Assembly: GCA_045862995.1 (NCBI GenBank)
Contig: BTVX01000002.1
Location: forward strand, 124,001 to 188,000
DNA length: 64,000 nucleotides
Direction: 5' to 3'
Source: UBA2387 sp019454665
GTDB lineage: Bacteria; Armatimonadota; Fimbriimonadia; Fimbriimonadales; Fimbriimonadaceae
This document shows, one piece after another, positions 35,815-44,893 of the stretch (its first letter is position 1; every line of letters begins with the position of its first letter). Under the pieces are notes generated by a model. The model was not told where the DNA came from. It was given only the letters and a program-made list of their open reading frames with translations, and ran no database searches. The position numbers and the translations under genes were made by a program.

Positions 35815-37406
35815 GGTTGTTGTCCGTCGTTGGGTTCCGGTGGCGGCTGCTGGAACACTTCCTTCGCCGCTTCGCGGAGCTGATCGCCTTCGAGAACACA
35901 TTCTACCGGGTCGTCCACGGGAGCGGGCGCCGACCGCTCGCCGACTTCCAGCCTCACCACCCAAGCTTCGCCGGCGTACTTGCGGATCGAATCCCGGATG
36001 GCCGCCTCGCGCTTGGGCGAATCGAGAATCCAATCGAGGTCCATTTTGCGCGCGAAACAGACCTGGATGGTTCCGTCTTCGAAACTGCCCACTTTGGTGG
36101 CGGCCAGCCGCGGCTTCATCAACTTGGAGAGTTCGGAAAGCTCTCTCACCACGCTGGCCCACACCTGGCGGGCGCGCTTGAGTTCGCTGTTCACGGGCGG
36201 TCCGGGCTCTTCGACGGGAGGCGTGGCTACTGGTGGCGTGGAGCGGACGACAGGTTCGGCGGCACGTTCCACCGGGCGCGGCTGGCGCACTTCCTCGCGA
36301 ACGACGGTTGGCGGGGCGGCGACGGTGACCACAGGAGAACACAGGCGGACCAACTCGGCTTCCAGCCACAGGCGGGGAAGCGTCACGTCGCGGATTTGGC
36401 CGTGGGCTTCGGCGATTCCGGAGCGCAGGCGCAACAACTCGTCGGGACCGATGCGCAGCGCCATCTCGCGCATGGCGGCGGACTGCGTGGCGTCCAAGGC
36501 CTCGTCCACGCCGAAGGCGGCATGGGTCAGGTCGGCCAGCCGGTGCATGAGCGATTCCAGGATGGAGCGCGGGTCGCGGCCCCGCCTCATGATCTCGCCC
36601 AGCAACCGCATCACCTGGGCGATGTCTCGGGCCTTCAAGTGGCCGAGCAACTCGTCCACGGTCTCTTCGTTGACCAGGCCCAACTGGGCGTACACCTGCT
36701 CGGTCGTGATCGCGCCGTTCGCCGTGAGGATGGCCTGCTCCAATAGGGTGAGCGCATCGCGGTATCCACCATCGGACATCCGCGCGATGGAGGCCAGGGC
36801 TGCGGGCTCGTACTCGACCTGCTCGGCCTGGGCGACATGCTGCAGCCGGCTCAGGATGTCCTGCACCGAGCCGCGATGGAACTCGAACTTCTGGCAACGC
36901 GACCGAATGGTCGGCGGGACCTTGTTGAACTCCGTGGTCGCGAGGACGAAAATCAGGTGGGGCGGCGGTTCCTCGATCGTCTTGAGCAACGCGTCGAACG
37001 CCTTGGCCGAGAGGTCGTGGACTTCGTCAATGATGAACACGCGGTACCGGGCCACGGCCGGCCGGTAGCTGGCGACCTCGACGATCTTCTCGCGAACGTT
37101 TTCGACGCTGGATTCGCTGGCCGCGTCGAGCTCCATCACGTCAAGGCAGTTGCCGACCGTGATCGAGGTGCAGATGTGGCACTCGTTGCAGGGCTCGGCG
37201 GTGGGCCCGTTCTCGCAACACAAGGCCTTCGCCAGGAGCCGCGCCGAGGACGTCTTGCCCGTGCCGCGCGGCCCGGTGAAGAGGTAGGCGTGGGCGATGC
37301 GGCCCGAGGTGATCCCGTTCTGCAACGTGCGCACGACGTGTTCTTGACCGATCAGGTCGCCAAACGTCTGGCTGCGGTATTTGCGATAGAGCGAGAGGTA
37401 GGCCAC
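35811..37406 (-). CDS. dnaX: DNA polymerase III subunit gamma/tau
   Basis: DnaX is the ATPase of the clamp loader. The 531-residue protein has the Walker A motif GPRGTGKTSSARLLA near residue 46. A Cys4 zinc module follows (CCENGPTAEPCNECHIC), then the DExx box FIIDEVHDLSAKAFDALLKTIEEPP. The C-terminal third is Pro/Val rich, with a domain resembling the tau C-terminus. No A-rich slippery site of the E. coli kind was noticed. The gene directly follows the SRP RNA and overlaps ybaB. Confidence 0.97.
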   Translation of the reverse strand: MAYLSLYRKYRSQTFGDLIGQEHVVRTLQNGITSGRIAHAYLFTGPRGTGKTSSARLLAKALCCENGPTAEPCNECHICTSITVGNCLDVMELDAASESSVENVREKIVEVASYRPAVARYRVFIIDEVHDLSAKAFDALLKTIEEPPPHLIFVLATTEFNKVPPTIRSRCQKFEFHRGSVQDILSRLQHVAQAEQVEYEPAALASIARMSDGGYRDALTLLEQAILTANGAITTEQVYAQLGLVNEETVDELLGHLKARDIAQVMRLLGEIMRRGRDPRSILESLMHRLADLTHAAFGVDEALDATQSAAMREMALRIGPDELLRLRSGIAEAHGQIRDVTLPRLWLEAELVRLCSPVVTVAAPPTVVREEVRQPRPVERAAEPVVRSTPPVATPPVEEPGPPVNSELKRARQVWASVVRELSELSKLMKPRLAATKVGSFEDGTIQVCFARKMDLDWILDSPKREAAIRDSIRKYAGEAWVVRLEVGERSAPAPVDDPVECVLEGDQLREAAKEVFQQPPPEPNDGQQP

Positions 37407-37419
37407 GGGGAAATGGAAA

Positions 37420-37515
37420 CGCCGGGAATGGTGCGTCGCACGCTGGAACGATTTACCGTTGCTGCCTTCCGGCCCTGGCGGGGTTCACCGACCACACGCC
37501 GCGCAGTTCCCGGCG
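37420..37515 (-). ncRNA. ffs: Small bacterial SRP RNA (4.5S)
   Basis: The minus strand carries the conserved SRP apical domain: CCAGGGCCGGAAGGCAGCAA, which contains the GGAA-type tetraloop and the asymmetric loop bound by Ffh. The ends pair perfectly (CGCCGGGAA with TTCCCGGCG), giving a hairpin of about 96 bases. An extended -10 box ends 6 bases upstream of the predicted 5' end. Location just ahead of dnaX is common in bacteria. The RNA targets nascent membrane proteins with Ffh. Confidence 0.93.
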
Positions 37516-37521
37516 GTCACT

Positions 37522-37527
37522 ATTCTA
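37522..37527 (-). promoter_or_regulatory. Extended -10 promoter of SRP RNA
   Basis: TAGAAT preceded by TGC on the minus strand places the transcription start at about 37515, exactly the 5' end of the SRP hairpin. No strong -35 is seen. Confidence 0.6.
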
Positions 37528-37558
37528 GCACCGATGCACCGCGGTCGCCGAGGCGGCC

Positions 37559-39130
37559 TCAGTCTTGGTACGGGTGGGACGCGAACGGGACGCTGTACAT
37601 CCGCGCCACCCCCTCGGCGTCCAACGATTCCAGGTTCAACAGCCGCTCGACGAACGCCTCTGTGTCGTCTCCCAAGGCGATTTCGCCGAGCGTCCGCCAC
37701 TTGGCCCGAAGGATGCCCTCGAGGTCGGCGGTCGTGTTCCGCGCGTGGCCAGCTGGGTACATCACGAGCCCCGAGTCGAACCGACCGCCGCTGCCGTCCT
37801 CGATGACGACCGACGTGGGAATCCCATCGGGGTACTTCGCGTCGTACTCGTGGCCGCCGTGGCGGAACTCGATACGCTCCATGAGCGAACGCGTCAACGG
37901 ATGGAACACGGCCCGGTCGGAAACCTCGTAGTCGAACGGCGTCAGCATCAGCGCCTTCCAGGCGTCGTCCCTCGATGCGCCACCGGTGGGGACGCCGCCC
38001 GCTTCGATGGCCTTGCGAATGAGCGTGGCCACGATGTACGCCATGCTGTGGTCGGCGCTTTGGCGCGTCGTGGGGTTCTTCTTCGCGGGGTTGCCGATGA
38101 TGCCGTAGGCGGGTTCGTAAGCGACGATCGTGATGCGCTTGATCCCAGCGCCCCCGTCCGCCACCAACGCGGGGTGTGCGGCCAGCAGGTCCAGCACGCC
38201 TTGCAGAGCCCCCGCCGACTGGTGCTCGTAGAGCCCCAGCTTGAAGTGCATCCCGTTGATGGCGAAGTCCTCCCCGTCGTTCGACAGGTGAAGATCGAAG
38301 GGCGAGTCGCCGTGCTCCTTCCACCGCTCCGCGCCGTCCGTCGTCGGTTCGAAGAAGCGGAAGATCGCCTCGGGGTTGCGGAAGATGTCGCGCGGCCCTC
38401 GGAACCCGGCCATGCTGCGCTTGGCGCACAGGATCGCGGCCTCGGTGCTGATCGCGGCGCTCGCGCCTTTGGAGTCGCTGAGCTGCTTTCCCGCGCGGAT
38501 GGCCCGCCACGGCGTGTAATGCGCCACCACCATGCCGATCGCGCTCTCGATCTGGTCTTCGGTCGCCCCCATGAGGGCCGCATAGGTGGCCGCACTCGCG
38601 ATCGCTCCGTGCAGCACGTGGTCTATCTTGTACGACTTGAGGCTGAACACCTCGGCCAGCCGTCCGCGAATTTCGTCCACCAGCACCATGCCCAGCAATG
38701 CGCTGCGACCATCGAGCCCCCGCTGCTGGCACGCCGCGACCACGGCGGGATAGAAGTCGTTGTGGCCGAACTCGCCCGCCGTGTGACCCAGTTCGGGCCG
38801 AAAACCGAAGTTGGTCCCGTTGCTGTCCCACTCGCGCACGGCGGCGCTGTTGGCGACCACGGCCTTCTCGGCCATCACCCGGTCCCCCGATCCGAACACC
38901 GTCGCCCCCGTGGAGGAGGGATACTCGAGCGCCTCGCGACGCAACACCGTCGGGGCATTGGTCCCCAGCGCCAACGCACTCAACCCGCACAGCACCGAAT
39001 CGGCGTGGAACTGGGCGGCACGCAGGCGCGTATGCGGGCCCGGGTCGCCGTCCCCTTGGAGAAAAGCGATCGCATAGCGACCGATACCGAGGGCCTGATT
39101 GGAGTCGCGGGGCAGGATCACGGGCGGCAT
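37559..39130 (-). CDS. MmgE/PrpD-family dehydratase
   Basis: The 523-residue protein belongs to the MmgE/PrpD family, which includes 2-methylcitrate dehydratase and cis-aconitate decarboxylase. The helical domain has ANSAAVREWDSNGTNFG and the pair HTAGEFGHNDFYPAVVAA, corresponding to the family's DDT/H..D region. SYKIDHVLHGAIASAATYAALMGA is also typical. No other methylcitrate-cycle gene (prpB, prpC) lies nearby, so the substrate is open. It may be co-transcribed with pyrF-mutY-orf105 upstream. Confidence 0.85.
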   Translation of the reverse strand: MPPVILPRDSNQALGIGRYAIAFLQGDGDPGPHTRLRAAQFHADSVLCGLSALALGTNAPTVLRREALEYPSSTGATVFGSGDRVMAEKAVVANSAAVREWDSNGTNFGFRPELGHTAGEFGHNDFYPAVVAACQQRGLDGRSALLGMVLVDEIRGRLAEVFSLKSYKIDHVLHGAIASAATYAALMGATEDQIESAIGMVVAHYTPWRAIRAGKQLSDSKGASAAISTEAAILCAKRSMAGFRGPRDIFRNPEAIFRFFEPTTDGAERWKEHGDSPFDLHLSNDGEDFAINGMHFKLGLYEHQSAGALQGVLDLLAAHPALVADGGAGIKRITIVAYEPAYGIIGNPAKKNPTTRQSADHSMAYIVATLIRKAIEAGGVPTGGASRDDAWKALMLTPFDYEVSDRAVFHPLTRSLMERIEFRHGGHEYDAKYPDGIPTSVVIEDGSGGRFDSGLVMYPAGHARNTTADLEGILRAKWRTLGEIALGDDTEAFVERLLNLESLDAEGVARMYSVPFASHPYQD

Positions 39131-39157
39131 AAGGACCCCGAAGGGTACCAGCCCGAC

Positions 39158-39475
39158 CTAGCGCACGTAGTGGATGACCGGCTCGTCCAGCTTGTCCAGA
39201 AGCATCAGACAGCACACGGGCAACGGTCGCCCCTTGGCCACTTGGCGCGCTTCGTCGAAGCTCACTTCGTCGCACGTCATGCCCACCAAGTCAATCCACT
39301 CGGCGAACCGGATGGCGGCGTTCTCGGTGGTGAAGCACGCCAAGCCGTGGATACCGTTGTAGCGGTAGCAGCCGTACTTGCCCGTGGTGGGGTGGTGCAA
39401 CAACACCACGTTCTGAGGCATGGACTCGTCGAGATCAACGAGCGGCGAACTGATGGTCTCGGTCAGAGAAGACAT
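39158..39475 (-). CDS. Conserved-looking small protein, function unknown
   Basis: The 105-residue protein is neither membrane nor exported. It reads like a small alpha/beta domain (PQNVVLLHHPTTGKYGCYRYNGIHGLACF, then VSFDEARQVAKGRPLPVCCLMLLDKLD). It starts 14 bases after mutY and ends 27 bases before the PrpD-family gene, so it is in the same transcription unit. I do not recognise its family. Confidence 0.65.
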   Translation of the reverse strand: MSSLTETISSPLVDLDESMPQNVVLLHHPTTGKYGCYRYNGIHGLACFTTENAAIRFAEWIDLVGMTCDEVSFDEARQVAKGRPLPVCCLMLLDKLDEPVIHYVR

Positions 39476-39489
39476 GGCACAGTGCGGAT

Positions 39490-40512
39490 TCAGGCGGTGG
39501 ATTCCCGCCCGACGGCCATTCTATCATGTTCGGACGCATCGGTCAAGGCCCGCAGGGCGATGGCTAGGGCCTTGCCGTGCGCGGTGGGGATGCCCAAGGT
39601 CTTCAGTTCTTCCGTCGAAAACCACACGAGGTCGTGATCCCCTGACGTGTTCCAAGCCACCGCACAGCGAAGCCGATGGCGGGTCACGGTGTGATTGAAC
39701 CGTCCCAAACAGTGTTCCTCGGCCAAGGGTTGGGCGAGCACCTCGGTGGGCAGGCACCACATTCCGGCCCACCATTCGCCCGCTTCGGCCCGTCGCAAGC
39801 CCCATCTGCCATCCCGGACGCACGCCCAGAACACAACGTTGCGCTCCACGACATCGGGCTTGGACTTCGGGGCGGGGAAGTCGCTCGGACACCCCAAGGC
39901 GTGCGCCGCGCAGGATGGCCTCAAAGGGCATTCCCCGCACTTGGGTTGCCGGGGCGTACAGACGCGCGCGCCCAACTCCATCAGGGCTTGGTTCATCCGT
40001 CCAGGGCGCTCCCGGTCGAGCACCCGCTCGGCCCACTCCCAACACGAGCGCTCCAGCCCGGGACCGGTGCCACCATCCGCGCAGAACCGCGCGTACACCC
40101 GCTTGACGTTGCCATCCACGACCGGGACGGGCTCGCCCAGGCAGATCGAAGCGATGGCGTTGGCGGTGTACCGCCCGACGCCTGGCAGTTCCCTCCAACC
40201 GGTCGCATTCCCCGGCCAGCCGTCGCGAGCCACCTGCCGCGCAGCCTGCAGGAACGTCCGCGCGCGGCGGTAGTAGCCCAACCCGGCCCAAAGGGCGAGC
40301 ACCGTGTCTTCGTCGGACTGGGCCAAGGCGTCAACGCTGGGGAAGCGTTCCAACCACCGTTCGTAGTAGGGCAACACGGTGGCGATCTGCGTTTGCTGCG
40401 CCATCACCTCGCTCACCCACACAGCATAGGGGTCGCGGGTGCGCCGCCAAGGCAAATCCCGCGCGTGGCGCGAGTACCAGTCGAGCAACCCTTCTCGGAT
40501 GCGGAAGTCCAC
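39490..40512 (-). CDS. mutY: A/G-specific adenine glycosylase
   Basis: MutY removes adenine mispaired with 8-oxoguanine. The 340-residue protein has the catalytic Glu in EVMAQQTQIATV near residue 35. The helix-hairpin-helix LPGVGRYTANAIASI and the catalytic Asp in VVDGNVKRVYARF follow. The [4Fe-4S] loop C-x6-C-x2-C-x5-C is present (CTPRQPKCGECPLRPSC). A C-terminal MutT-like recognition domain follows. The GTG start at 40512 overlaps the pyrF stop by one base. Confidence 0.96.
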   Translation of the reverse strand: MDFRIREGLLDWYSRHARDLPWRRTRDPYAVWVSEVMAQQTQIATVLPYYERWLERFPSVDALAQSDEDTVLALWAGLGYYRRARTFLQAARQVARDGWPGNATGWRELPGVGRYTANAIASICLGEPVPVVDGNVKRVYARFCADGGTGPGLERSCWEWAERVLDRERPGRMNQALMELGARVCTPRQPKCGECPLRPSCAAHALGCPSDFPAPKSKPDVVERNVVFWACVRDGRWGLRRAEAGEWWAGMWCLPTEVLAQPLAEEHCLGRFNHTVTRHRLRCAVAWNTSGDHDLVWFSTEELKTLGIPTAHGKALAIALRALTDASEHDRMAVGRESTA

Positions 40513-41216
40513 TAGGCCGAGGGTTCGAATCCCAGCGAGCGGAGCGCAGCCTTCGGGTCGTCGGCTCGGTCGGTCAGGGCACGCCCCACCACCAAGTAAT
40601 CAGCCCCCGCCGAAAGCGTGGACTGGGCGTCGCCAACTCGCACCTGATCGTGGACGTCCGAATTCGCCGCCCGAATGCCGGGGGTCACGATGACCGGCGA
40701 ACGACCGAGCGCGCCGCGAATCGCTTGCACTTCGTGGGGCGAGCAGACCACGCCGTCCAAACCGCAATCGCACGCCAGTTGGGAAAGATAGACCATGTGG
40801 TCTTCGAGCGTCCTCTGGATGCCAAGGTGGTCGGTGAGAATATGCTGATCGAGCGACGTGAGGACGCTGACGCCGAGCAGGATCGGCGCGTTCTCGCCAC
40901 GGCTTCGGGCTTCCATCGCCGCGGCGCTCATCATCGCCGGCCCGCCCGAGATGTGCATCGTCATCATCCACACGTTGCGGCGAACGGCCTCGCGGACGGC
41001 CAAACCGATCACGTTGGGGATGTCGTGGAACTTCAGGTCGAGGAACACGCGGCTCGCCCCCGCATCCTGAAGACGGTCAATCACGTCTAGCCCGTGGTTG
41101 AGCGTCAAGGCATGCCCGATCTTGAAAGCCCCGATGTGAGGCGAGAGTCGCTTGACCAGCCCGATCGCATGGTCCAGATCGGCGGTATCGAGAGCGGCGA
41201 TGACTTTTCGAACCAT
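40512..41216 (-). CDS. pyrF: Orotidine-5'-phosphate decarboxylase
   Basis: PyrF makes UMP from OMP in pyrimidine synthesis. The 234-residue TIM-barrel protein has VIAALDTADLDHA at its start and the catalytic D-x-K-x-x-D-I-P-N (LDLKFHDIPNVIG, near residue 60). VTPGIRAANSDVHDQVRVGDAQ is the phosphate-binding region. It is the first gene of the minus-strand unit, divergent from the sugar isomerase at 41336. Confidence 0.97.
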   Translation of the reverse strand: MVRKVIAALDTADLDHAIGLVKRLSPHIGAFKIGHALTLNHGLDVIDRLQDAGASRVFLDLKFHDIPNVIGLAVREAVRRNVWMMTMHISGGPAMMSAAAMEARSRGENAPILLGVSVLTSLDQHILTDHLGIQRTLEDHMVYLSQLACDCGLDGVVCSPHEVQAIRGALGRSPVIVTPGIRAANSDVHDQVRVGDAQSTLSAGADYLVVGRALTDRADDPKAALRSLGFEPSA

Positions 41217-41335
41217 GAATCCTCCTGTGGCGGCCTACCGGCCCATCATCTCCTATTGTCTCCCATTTGGGACGCCTCCAGTTTCTGAGCCGCGATTGCA
41301 GGAACGCCCCGCCGGCTGGCGAAAGGAAATCTCCG

Positions 41336-42166
41336 GTGTCTCCATTCACGCTTTCCGGGTTCAGCGACGAGATCGCGCCCGACTTGCAGACGCAACTCGA
41401 CGCAGCCCAACGGTTCGGCCTCCAAGCGGTTGATATCCGGAGCCTTGGCGGCACGAACGTGCTCGACCTCACGTCCGCCCAGACCCGGGAGATCCGCGAA
41501 GCGTGCCAAGACCGGGGCCTCGCGATCTACTCCGTCGGCTCGCCAGTCAACAAGGTGCCCATCAGCGAAACGTCCAGGACGTCCGAGATGGCCAAGTTTA
41601 AGGTGGCCGTGGAAAAGGCGCACGAACTCGGCACGCCGCGCATCCGCATCTTCACCCCCGAAGCCCCTGAATACCAGCACGACGAGGCGTGGCCGGCGAT
41701 CCGCGACGCGCTCGGCGAGATGCTTGACTACGCCGCCGAGCAGGGCATCGTCGTGATGCACGAAAACGACTGGAAGTACTGGGGCGCGTACCCCGCCAAC
41801 GCCAAGCGCATGTTCGAGGAACTCGCGCCGCGCGGCCTGCGCCTGGTGTTCGATTTCGGCAACACCGTCCTGCTCGGCTACCGGCCGATGGACGACTGGT
41901 TCCCGTGGGCGCTGCCCTACTTGGAGTCGTGCCACATCAAGGACGTGGTCGCGGCGACGGGGCAGATCGTCGAATCCGGGGCGGGCGACGGTCAGTTCGT
42001 CGAGACGTTCCGCTATCTCGCTGGGCAGGGCTGGGGCGGTACGCTCAGTCTGGAGCCGCACCTGCGGGATGCGGGGCGGTTTGGCGGCTTCACGGGCGCG
42101 GAGCGGTTCGGGCTCGCCGTCGAAGCCCTGAGAAACGTGTTGCAGGAGGCGATGACAGCATCATGA
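41336..42166 (+). CDS. Sugar phosphate isomerase/epimerase (AP-endonuclease-2-like TIM barrel)
   Basis: The 276-residue protein has the xylose-isomerase-like barrel: FTLSGFSDEIAPDLQTQLDAA, then GLQAVDIRSLGG, VVMHENDWKYWG and a metal-site LEPHLRDAG at the end. Family members isomerise or epimerise keto-sugars. The GTG at 41336 has a GAAAGGAAA ribosome-binding site; the open frame from 41267 lacks one. It overlaps the oxidoreductase gene by ATGA and leads a four-gene operon. Confidence 0.85.
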   Translation: MSPFTLSGFSDEIAPDLQTQLDAAQRFGLQAVDIRSLGGTNVLDLTSAQTREIREACQDRGLAIYSVGSPVNKVPISETSRTSEMAKFKVAVEKAHELGTPRIRIFTPEAPEYQHDEAWPAIRDALGEMLDYAAEQGIVVMHENDWKYWGAYPANAKRMFEELAPRGLRLVFDFGNTVLLGYRPMDDWFPWALPYLESCHIKDVVAATGQIVESGAGDGQFVETFRYLAGQGWGGTLSLEPHLRDAGRFGGFTGAERFGLAVEALRNVLQEAMTAS

Positions 42167-43236
42167 GCGTTCGATTCGGAGTCGTTGGTTGCGGGGCCAT
42201 TCACGGCACCCACTGTGGAGCGTTGCAGAACATCGAGGGCGCGCAGCTCGTCGGCGTGTGCGATATCGAAAAGCCCAGAGCGAAGGAAGCGGGCGAGAAG
42301 TTCGGCGTCAAGGCGTATGGCAGCATGAAGGCCATGCTCCCGCACGTGGATGCCGTCTGCCTGTGCGTCCCCAGCGGGTTGCACGCCAAGATGGGCCTCC
42401 AAGCCATCGCGGCAGGCAAGCACGTCGTGTGCGAGAAGCCCGTGGACGTCACGCTGAAGCCCGCGATCCAGATGGTCGAAGCCGCGCGTACGGCGGGCGT
42501 GAAACTCACGGTGATCTCCCAGCACCGGTTCGGCAAGGCCATCCGAGGCGTGCGCCAAATGGTGCAGTCCGGCGAACTCGGCCAACCCCTGCAGGGCGAC
42601 GCCTACGTCAAGTGGTACCGAACCCAGGCCTATTACGACAGCGGCGCGTGGCGCGGCACCCACAAGCTCGACGGCGGATGCCTGATGAACCAGGGCGTCC
42701 ACTACATCGACATGATTCAGTGGATCATGGGCGGCGTCGAATCGGTCACCGGCGTCTGTCGCACGGTCGGCCACAACATGGAAGCCGAAGATGTCGCCGT
42801 GGCGGTGCTCGAGTTCAAGAACGGCGCGATCGGCGTCGTGCAAGGCTCCACGTGCTTCTATCCTGGCTTCGCCGAGCGGCTCGAAGTGCATGGCACGTGC
42901 GGCTCGGTGATCGTCGAAGGCGACCGCGTAAAACGGCAGGACACCGACCCCGAGGCCGCCAAGGACCCCTCGCCCTACGGCAAGGGAGTGACGGCCCAAC
43001 CCACCCCGAGCGTCCACACGCAGGGCGAAGAGGAGACGACCAACACGGGCGCCTCCGATCCGTCGGCGATCTGGGGCGAGCAGCACCGGCTGCAACTCGA
43101 AGACTTCACGCGAGCCGTCCTCGACAACCGCGACCCGTTCATCACCGGCGAAATGGCCCTTGAACCGCTCAAGGTCATTCTCGCCATCTACCGCAGCGCC
43201 AAACTCGGCGGAAGGAAGGTGAAGGTCGGCTCGTGA
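42163..43236 (+). CDS. Gfo/Idh/MocA-family sugar dehydrogenase
   Basis: The 357-residue NAD(P)-dependent oxidoreductase begins with the Rossmann motif VRFGVVGCGAIHGTHCGAL. The family signature E-K-P is in HVVCEKPVDVTL near residue 93, and the active-site region GGCLMNQGVHYIDMIQWI near 170. Relatives oxidise inositol, glucose or other sugars and derivatives. Overlaps of 4 bases on both sides (ATGA upstream, GTGA downstream) tie it to two sugar-isomerase-like barrels. Confidence 0.92.
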   Translation: MSVRFGVVGCGAIHGTHCGALQNIEGAQLVGVCDIEKPRAKEAGEKFGVKAYGSMKAMLPHVDAVCLCVPSGLHAKMGLQAIAAGKHVVCEKPVDVTLKPAIQMVEAARTAGVKLTVISQHRFGKAIRGVRQMVQSGELGQPLQGDAYVKWYRTQAYYDSGAWRGTHKLDGGCLMNQGVHYIDMIQWIMGGVESVTGVCRTVGHNMEAEDVAVAVLEFKNGAIGVVQGSTCFYPGFAERLEVHGTCGSVIVEGDRVKRQDTDPEAAKDPSPYGKGVTAQPTPSVHTQGEEETTNTGASDPSAIWGEQHRLQLEDFTRAVLDNRDPFITGEMALEPLKVILAIYRSAKLGGRKVKVGS

Positions 43237-44021
43237 GGTTCGGAGTCTGCTGCACGCTGGACGAAGCCCCGCAAGCCCTTGAACTGGGCGCGGACTACGT
43301 CGAGTTGCCGGCGGCCTCGTTCGGGGTGCTCGAAGAGTCTGACTTCGACCCGGGCGTGTACCGAGACCTCTCCGTCGAAGCGACCAACGTGTTCTTTCCA
43401 AGCCGAATGGCCCTGATCGGCTACGGCGCGGACGAGTGGCGAGGCTACGCCAAACGGACTATCCAGCGTGCGGCGGCCATCGGCATCGAGATGATGGTGG
43501 TCGGGAGCGGCAGCGCGCGCAAGGCACCGGGCGGAGTCGCCCCCTCGCGTGCGGCTTTGGAGTTCATCGGCGTGGTGTCGGAGTTGCAGGAATTCGCCGA
43601 GCCCTACGGCATCTCGGTCGCGCCCGAGTCGCTCAACCGGGCCGAAACCAACGTGGGCAACAGTCTGCCGTGGTTGGCGCGAGCCTTGGACCGCGTGGGC
43701 GTCGGGTACACGGCGGACTCCTACCACGTGCTCTACGAATGGGACGCCGACATGCGCGAGCGCGATCCCGAGCGGCTCGAACCCACCAGGTTCTATCTGA
43801 TGGATCAGATGCCGTTCAAGCCCGCGCACGTGCATCTGGCGAACCTGTTCCGCCAAGCGCCCGAGCGCCACGACCCTATGATGCGCGCGTTCTTTGCCCG
43901 TTTGCGCGAACTGGGGTTCGATGGGCGCATCAGCCTCGAGTGCAATCGCGGTCCGCTGGACGACTTCTTGCCCGCGGCGCTTGAGGAACTCCGCTCGCTG
44001 GCCGAGGTGCCCGCGTGGTAG
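43233..44021 (+). CDS. Second sugar phosphate isomerase/epimerase-like TIM barrel
   Basis: The 262-residue protein has the xylose-isomerase-like barrel pattern: MRFGVCCTLDEAPQALELGADYVELP, then PYGISVAPESLNRAETN, VGVGYTADSYHV and ISLECNRG at the C-terminus, with acidic and His residues suited to a metal site. It differs clearly in sequence from the barrel two genes upstream. It starts with GTG overlapping the dehydrogenase stop and overlaps the next gene by 7 bases. The substrate is unknown, probably the same sugar as its neighbours. Confidence 0.8.
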   Translation: MRFGVCCTLDEAPQALELGADYVELPAASFGVLEESDFDPGVYRDLSVEATNVFFPSRMALIGYGADEWRGYAKRTIQRAAAIGIEMMVVGSGSARKAPGGVAPSRAALEFIGVVSELQEFAEPYGISVAPESLNRAETNVGNSLPWLARALDRVGVGYTADSYHVLYEWDADMRERDPERLEPTRFYLMDQMPFKPAHVHLANLFRQAPERHDPMMRAFFARLRELGFDGRISLECNRGPLDDFLPAALEELRSLAEVPAW

Positions 44022-44728
44022 GCATCGTGCCGGCGGCCGGGAAGGGGACCCGAATGCTCGGCGTCACTGGCGGCGGACCCAAGGAGCTGTTGCCGCTGGG
44101 CTCCAAGACGGTTCTGGAACGCGTCGTCGCCGAAGCCTACGAAGCGGGTTGTCATTCGGTCGTCGTGGTCGGCTCGCCCGAAAAGCCCGGCCTGCACGCG
44201 CTGGTCCATTCGATGCCCGGGGTTCGCTATGCCGAGCAGTGCCGGCCATTGGGCTTGGGCCACGCCATCGCTTGCTCAGGCATTCGGGGCGAATCGGCGT
44301 TGGTGCTCATGGCAGACGCCTTGACCTGGCCCTCGGGAGCGCTGCGCGGCTTGGTTCGGGCCATCGAGGAAGGCGCGTGGGCCGGAGCGACCGTCCGGCG
44401 TGTGGCCGATGCCGACGTGTCGCGCTACGGGATGGTGGAGTTCGGCGAGGGCGGGGAAGTCGTTGGACTGTTGGAAAAGCCCGACCCTTCGGCAACGACG
44501 AGCCGCTGGGCCGTGGCGGGGCGGTATGCGTTCGGCAAGGAAGCACTCGACGCACTGGCGCACGAGGCCTCGCTCTTCGAGGGTCCCGGCGAACACCATC
44601 CGACGCCTTTGCTCCAGCGGGGAATCGCCTCCGGCCACCGTTTCGCCGCCGTTCCGATCGGGGATGCGCGCGTGCTGGACTGCGGCTCGCCAGAGGGCTA
44701 CCGAGAAGCCTGCGCGGCCATCTGCTGA
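44015..44728 (+). CDS. Sugar-1-phosphate nucleotidyltransferase (GalU/RfbA-like)
   Basis: The 237-residue protein starts with the nucleotidyltransferase signature VPAAGKGTRMLGVTGGGPKELLPLG. The Lys of PKELLPL and the LVLMADALTWPSGAL metal-site strand follow. Relatives activate hexose-1-phosphates with UTP or dTTP. The GTG start lies within the stop region of the preceding isomerase, so it is coupled to the sugar operon. A small 6-bp GC hairpin follows at 44735-44749 with no T-tract. Confidence 0.85.
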   Translation: MVGIVPAAGKGTRMLGVTGGGPKELLPLGSKTVLERVVAEAYEAGCHSVVVVGSPEKPGLHALVHSMPGVRYAEQCRPLGLGHAIACSGIRGESALVLMADALTWPSGALRGLVRAIEEGAWAGATVRRVADADVSRYGMVEFGEGGEVVGLLEKPDPSATTSRWAVAGRYAFGKEALDALAHEASLFEGPGEHHPTPLLQRGIASGHRFAAVPIGDARVLDCGSPEGYREACAAIC

Positions 44729-44876
44729 CTGCAAGCGCCGAGACGGCGCGGCTACGGGGTCGGGTGTTGCGGCGTTCATCGTCCGGCGGCCAGCCATCCG
44801 TCAACCAAGGTGTGCGGGCGGTTACGACCTGCGTTCGCTTTTCGGCCATTCCCAGTTCGTGTGCCCGGTGGGCAGG

Positions 44877-44882
44877 TACATT
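44877..44882 (+). promoter_or_regulatory. Candidate -10 box of argC
   Basis: TACATT ends 11 bases before the argC ATG, so the predicted leader is only a few bases. A GGGGC stretch between them is a poor ribosome-binding site. Confidence 0.3.
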
Positions 44883-44893
44883 CGGGGCAGCCC

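Noticed and set aside
37420..37515. Possibility that this gap is only an intergenic spacer
   Set aside because: The conserved SRP apical sequence and perfect terminal pairing make an SRP RNA the better reading.
44735..44749. Terminator after the nucleotidyltransferase gene
   Set aside because: Only a 6-bp GC stem with no T-tract; too weak to call.
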